From contig CAMCHA010000115.1 in NCBI GenBank assembly GCA_945874515.1, forward strand, positions 1-7,392: DNA of 7,392 nt. The letters are read 5' to 3'. This stretch comes from Asaia bogorensis. GTDB lineage: Bacteria > Pseudomonadota > Alphaproteobacteria > Acetobacterales > Acetobacteraceae. The notes under the pieces are model-generated. The model did no database searches. It was not told the DNA's origin and saw only the letters and a list, made by a program, of their open reading frames with translations. Position numbers and translations under genes: made by a program. Shown piece after piece: positions 5,887-7,392 of the stretch; positions within the stretch are counted from its first letter, which is position 1, and each line of letters opens with the position of its first letter.

Positions 5887-5943
5887 GTGGTCTGGCTGGG
5901 GGAGACCCTGAAACGCCAGCCGCAGCGGCGCAAGGGGTGGCGC

Positions 5944-5973
5944 TTGACGGCGGGGGCGCGGAGAAGCTTCCAT
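5944..5973 (+). promoter_or_regulatory. Candidate promoter for the receptor gene
   Basis: TTGACG (5944-5949) matches five of six bases of the -35 consensus. At an 18-base spacing the -10 position reads TTCCAT (5968-5973), a poor match; CATGCT (5971-5976) fits better by eye but gives a 21-base spacer. The -35 half is convincing, the -10 half is not. Confidence 0.35.
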
Positions 5974-6013
5974 GCTCGGGGCAGAACGGGACAAACCCGC
6001 CAGAGTGCCCAAC

Positions 6014-6020
6014 GGGAGGA
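6014..6020 (+). promoter_or_regulatory. Ribosome binding site of the receptor gene
   Basis: GGGAGGA, 6 bases before ATG at 6027, a strong site that fixes the start at the signal peptide rather than at upstream in-frame codons. Confidence 0.85.
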
Positions 6021-6026
6021 AACATC

Positions 6027-6998
6027 ATGAAGCGTCTTTTGGCGGCCCTTGCCGCGCTATTCCTTGGCTTGGCGCAGCCCGCCGCCGCGCAGGATTTCCC
6101 CAATCGCCCCATCAATATGCTTGTAGTCTTCGCCCCAGGGGGTGCCACCGATGTGCTGGCGCGCATTGTGGCGGACCACATGATGAAAACGCTGAACCAG
6201 CGCGTCACGGTGGAAAATGTCTCGGGCGCTGGCGGCACCATTGGCGGGGCGCGCGGCGCGCAAGCCGCACCCGATGGCTATACGTTGACGGTGGGCAGCC
6301 TGGGCAGCCATTCAGCGGCACCTTCGATTTATCGGGCCATCCAATATGATCCGCGCGAATTGCAGCCGATTGGGCTGATTGCCGGCACGCCGCTGTTTTT
6401 CGTGGTGCGCAATGGCTTCCCGGCGCAGAACATGCAGGAATTCCTGGCGCGAGTCCGCGCCAATCCGGGCCAGGTTTCCAATGCCAATGCGGGAATTGGT
6501 TCCACCAATCATTTGGCCTGTTCGCTGTTCACGCATCTGACCGGCGCGCGGATGAACGAAATCCCCTATCGCGGCGAAGGCCCCGCTTTGAATGATATTG
6601 TGGCGCAGCAGGTGGATAGCGCCTGCTTGCTGGCACCCGCCGCTGTGCCGCAAATCCAGGCCGGCACCATGCGTGGCCTGCTGACGGGCGCCACTACGCG
6701 CAACCCCAATGCGCCGGGCGTGCCATCCGCGCCGGAAGCCGGGGTGCCTGACTATATCTTCCAAGGCTGGAACGCGATTTTCGCGCCGCGCGGCACGCCC
6801 GCGCCGGTGGTGCAGAAGCTGGATGAGGCTTTGCGCGCTGCGCTGAATGACCCTGCCATCCGCAAGCGGATCGAGGATTTGGGCTCCATCCCCGCTGCCA
6901 CGGACCAGATGGGGCCGGAAGCGCTGTCGCGGTTGGTGCGGGCCGAGGTTGATCGCTGGGCGACGGTGGTGCGCGCGGCCGGGATTCAGCCGCAGTAA
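6027..6998 (+). CDS. Bug/TctC-family periplasmic solute receptor
   Basis: The 323-residue product is a tripartite tricarboxylate transporter substrate-binding protein (TctC, also called Bug family), a periplasmic Venus-flytrap receptor that binds carboxylated or amidated small molecules. A signal peptide is clear: MKR, hydrophobic 4-16, cut after AAA (21/22), mature end QDFPNRP. Family blocks are FAPGGATDVLAR (35-46), VENVSGAGGTIG (62-73), PDGYTL (82-87), the ANAGIGSTNHLA loop (153-164) and IPYRGEGPALND further on. Length is typical. TctA and TctB are absent from the window, which is common: many Bug proteins are orphan receptors in Acetobacteraceae and Burkholderiales. It is divergent from the dehydrogenase/M20 operon and convergent with the amidase gene, suggesting a shared substrate pathway. 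Ligand identity cannot be predicted from the sequence; carboxylates, nicotinamide-like amides and amino acids are all known Bug ligands. Confidence 0.93.
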   Translation: MKRLLAALAALFLGLAQPAAAQDFPNRPINMLVVFAPGGATDVLARIVADHMMKTLNQRVTVENVSGAGGTIGGARGAQAAPDGYTLTVGSLGSHSAAPSIYRAIQYDPRELQPIGLIAGTPLFFVVRNGFPAQNMQEFLARVRANPGQVSNANAGIGSTNHLACSLFTHLTGARMNEIPYRGEGPALNDIVAQQVDSACLLAPAAVPQIQAGTMRGLLTGATTRNPNAPGVPSAPEAGVPDYIFQGWNAIFAPRGTPAPVVQKLDEALRAALNDPAIRKRIEDLGSIPAATDQMGPEALSRLVRAEVDRWATVVRAAGIQPQ

Positions 6999-7009
6999 AG
7001 GTGTTGCGT

Positions 7010-7029
7010 CAGGCGCCTTAAAGCGCCTG
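7010..7029. terminator. Bidirectional hairpin between receptor and amidase genes
   Basis: CAGGCGC (7010-7016) and GCGCCTG (7023-7029) are perfect 7-base arms with a 6-base loop containing the amidase stop codon. The site is 11 bases after the receptor stop and would serve two converging transcripts. Neither strand has a T-run after it, so termination is plausible but unproved. Confidence 0.45.
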
Positions 7030-7392
7030 GCTCACCCATTCCCCAATCGCGAGCACCTTGGCATCTTCACCCATGCGGCCAGCGATTTGTACGCCAAGCG
7101 GCAAGCCCTTCGGCCCCGCCCCTGCCGGCACCGTCACGCAAGGCCCATGCAGCAGAGTCCAGAGCGAATTGAAGGCAGCATCACCCGTCCAGCCAATCCC
7201 CGCCGGCGCTTCCCCGGCGGCAGAAGCCGTGATCACGGCATCAAAACCTTCAAGCGCGCCGGGCAGCGCCGCGCGCGCCTTGGCTTGCACCAGCTTGCAG
7301 GCATCAAGCTGCGCGGTCGGGAAGCGCTTCGCCCAATCAAGCTTTTCCTTGATTGTGTCTGAAAGCTGCGCCCGCGCTGCCTCCAATTCCCA
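7018..7392 (-). CDS. Amidase-signature enzyme, C-terminal part
   Basis: The frame is open to the right edge, so the gene is truncated there and the TTG at 7386 is an internal leucine codon. The visible 124 residues match the C-terminal region of the amidase-signature family: TGDAAFNSLWTLLHGPCVTVP, GLPLGVQIAGR and a closing helix EDAKVLAIGEWV. Members hydrolyse amides through a Ser-cisSer-Lys triad, which would lie upstream and cannot be checked. The form resembles stand-alone amidases of GC-rich proteobacteria rather than GatA, but the family also includes GatA, AtzF-like and aryl amidases. It converges on the Bug-type receptor across a 19-base gap; amidase and Bug genes often neighbour each other, which fits an amide-degradation role. 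Stop is TAA at 7020-7018. Confidence 0.88.
   Translation of the reverse strand, partial: WELEAARAQLSDTIKEKLDWAKRFPTAQLDACKLVQAKARAALPGALEGFDAVITASAAGEAPAGIGWTGDAAFNSLWTLLHGPCVTVPAGAGPKGLPLGVQIAGRMGEDAKVLAIGEWVSQAL

Noticed and set aside
5889..5907. GGTCT/AGACC inverted repeat upstream of the dehydrogenase
   Set aside because: Five-base arms with a 9-base G-rich spacer occur readily by chance at this composition.
4862..5911. 349-codon open frame on the plus strand across the dehydrogenase gene
   Set aside because: It is antisense to a gene with complete catalytic motifs; its translation is rich in His, Arg, Gln and Ala without any domain, as expected from a GC-rich shadow frame.
5847..6026. 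N-terminal extension of the receptor
   Set aside because: It would bury a standard signal peptide in the interior, and GGGAGGA directly precedes ATG 6027.
5876..6241. N-terminal extension of the dehydrogenase
   Set aside because: It crosses the divergent control region and the start of the receptor gene; the family's fold begins just after ATG 5875.

Overview
The window looks like ordinary chromosome from a GC-rich alphaproteobacterium, most likely Acetobacteraceae (Roseomonas-like). This rests on the mix of genes: a Bug/TctC-type solute receptor, an amidase, an M20 peptidase, a 2-hydroxyacid dehydrogenase and a stand-alone CitE-like lyase, all with GC-rich codon use. The taxonomic call is inference; no rRNA or marker gene is present. 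There is no phage, IS element, CRISPR array, tRNA or rRNA, and gene density is high.

Layout, left to right. (1) 1-186 (+) is the C-terminal tail of a DUF1254/DUF1214-type protein cut by the window edge. (2) 187-312 is intergenic with two overlapping inverted repeats. (3) 313-1712 (-) is a two-gene unit, an aldo/keto reductase followed by a small, lower-GC membrane protein joined through a GTGA overlap. (4) 1713-1868 is a divergent control region with a candidate promoter, an inverted repeat and a G8 tract. (5) 1869-2768 (+) is a CitE/HpcH-family CoA-ester lyase. (6) 2807-3400 (-) is a secreted four-EF-hand protein, convergent with the lyase; a hairpin plus T-run (minus-strand reading) lies between them. 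(7) 3507-5875 (-) is a two-gene operon, a D-2-hydroxyacid dehydrogenase followed by an M20 metallopeptidase. (8) 5876-6026 is a second divergent region. (9) 6027-6998 (+) is a periplasmic Bug/TctC receptor. (10) 7018-7392 (-) is the C-terminal part of an amidase-signature enzyme, convergent with the receptor.

The 3507-7392 block reads as a probable uptake-and-breakdown module. The receptor would capture a carboxylate or amide solute, the amidase and M20 enzyme would cleave amide bonds, and the dehydrogenase would interconvert a 2-oxo and a 2-hydroxy acid. The substrate cannot be read from sequence, and no TctA/TctB membrane partners are in view. The CitE-like lyase and aldo/keto reductase may belong to related organic-acid metabolism, but that link is weaker.

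I found no convincing new biological system. The points most worth a second look are the lower-GC membrane protein coupled to the reductase, the EF-hand protein with a His/Met-rich segment, the dehydrogenase/peptidase/receptor/amidase neighbourhood, and the candidate operator before the CitE-like gene.
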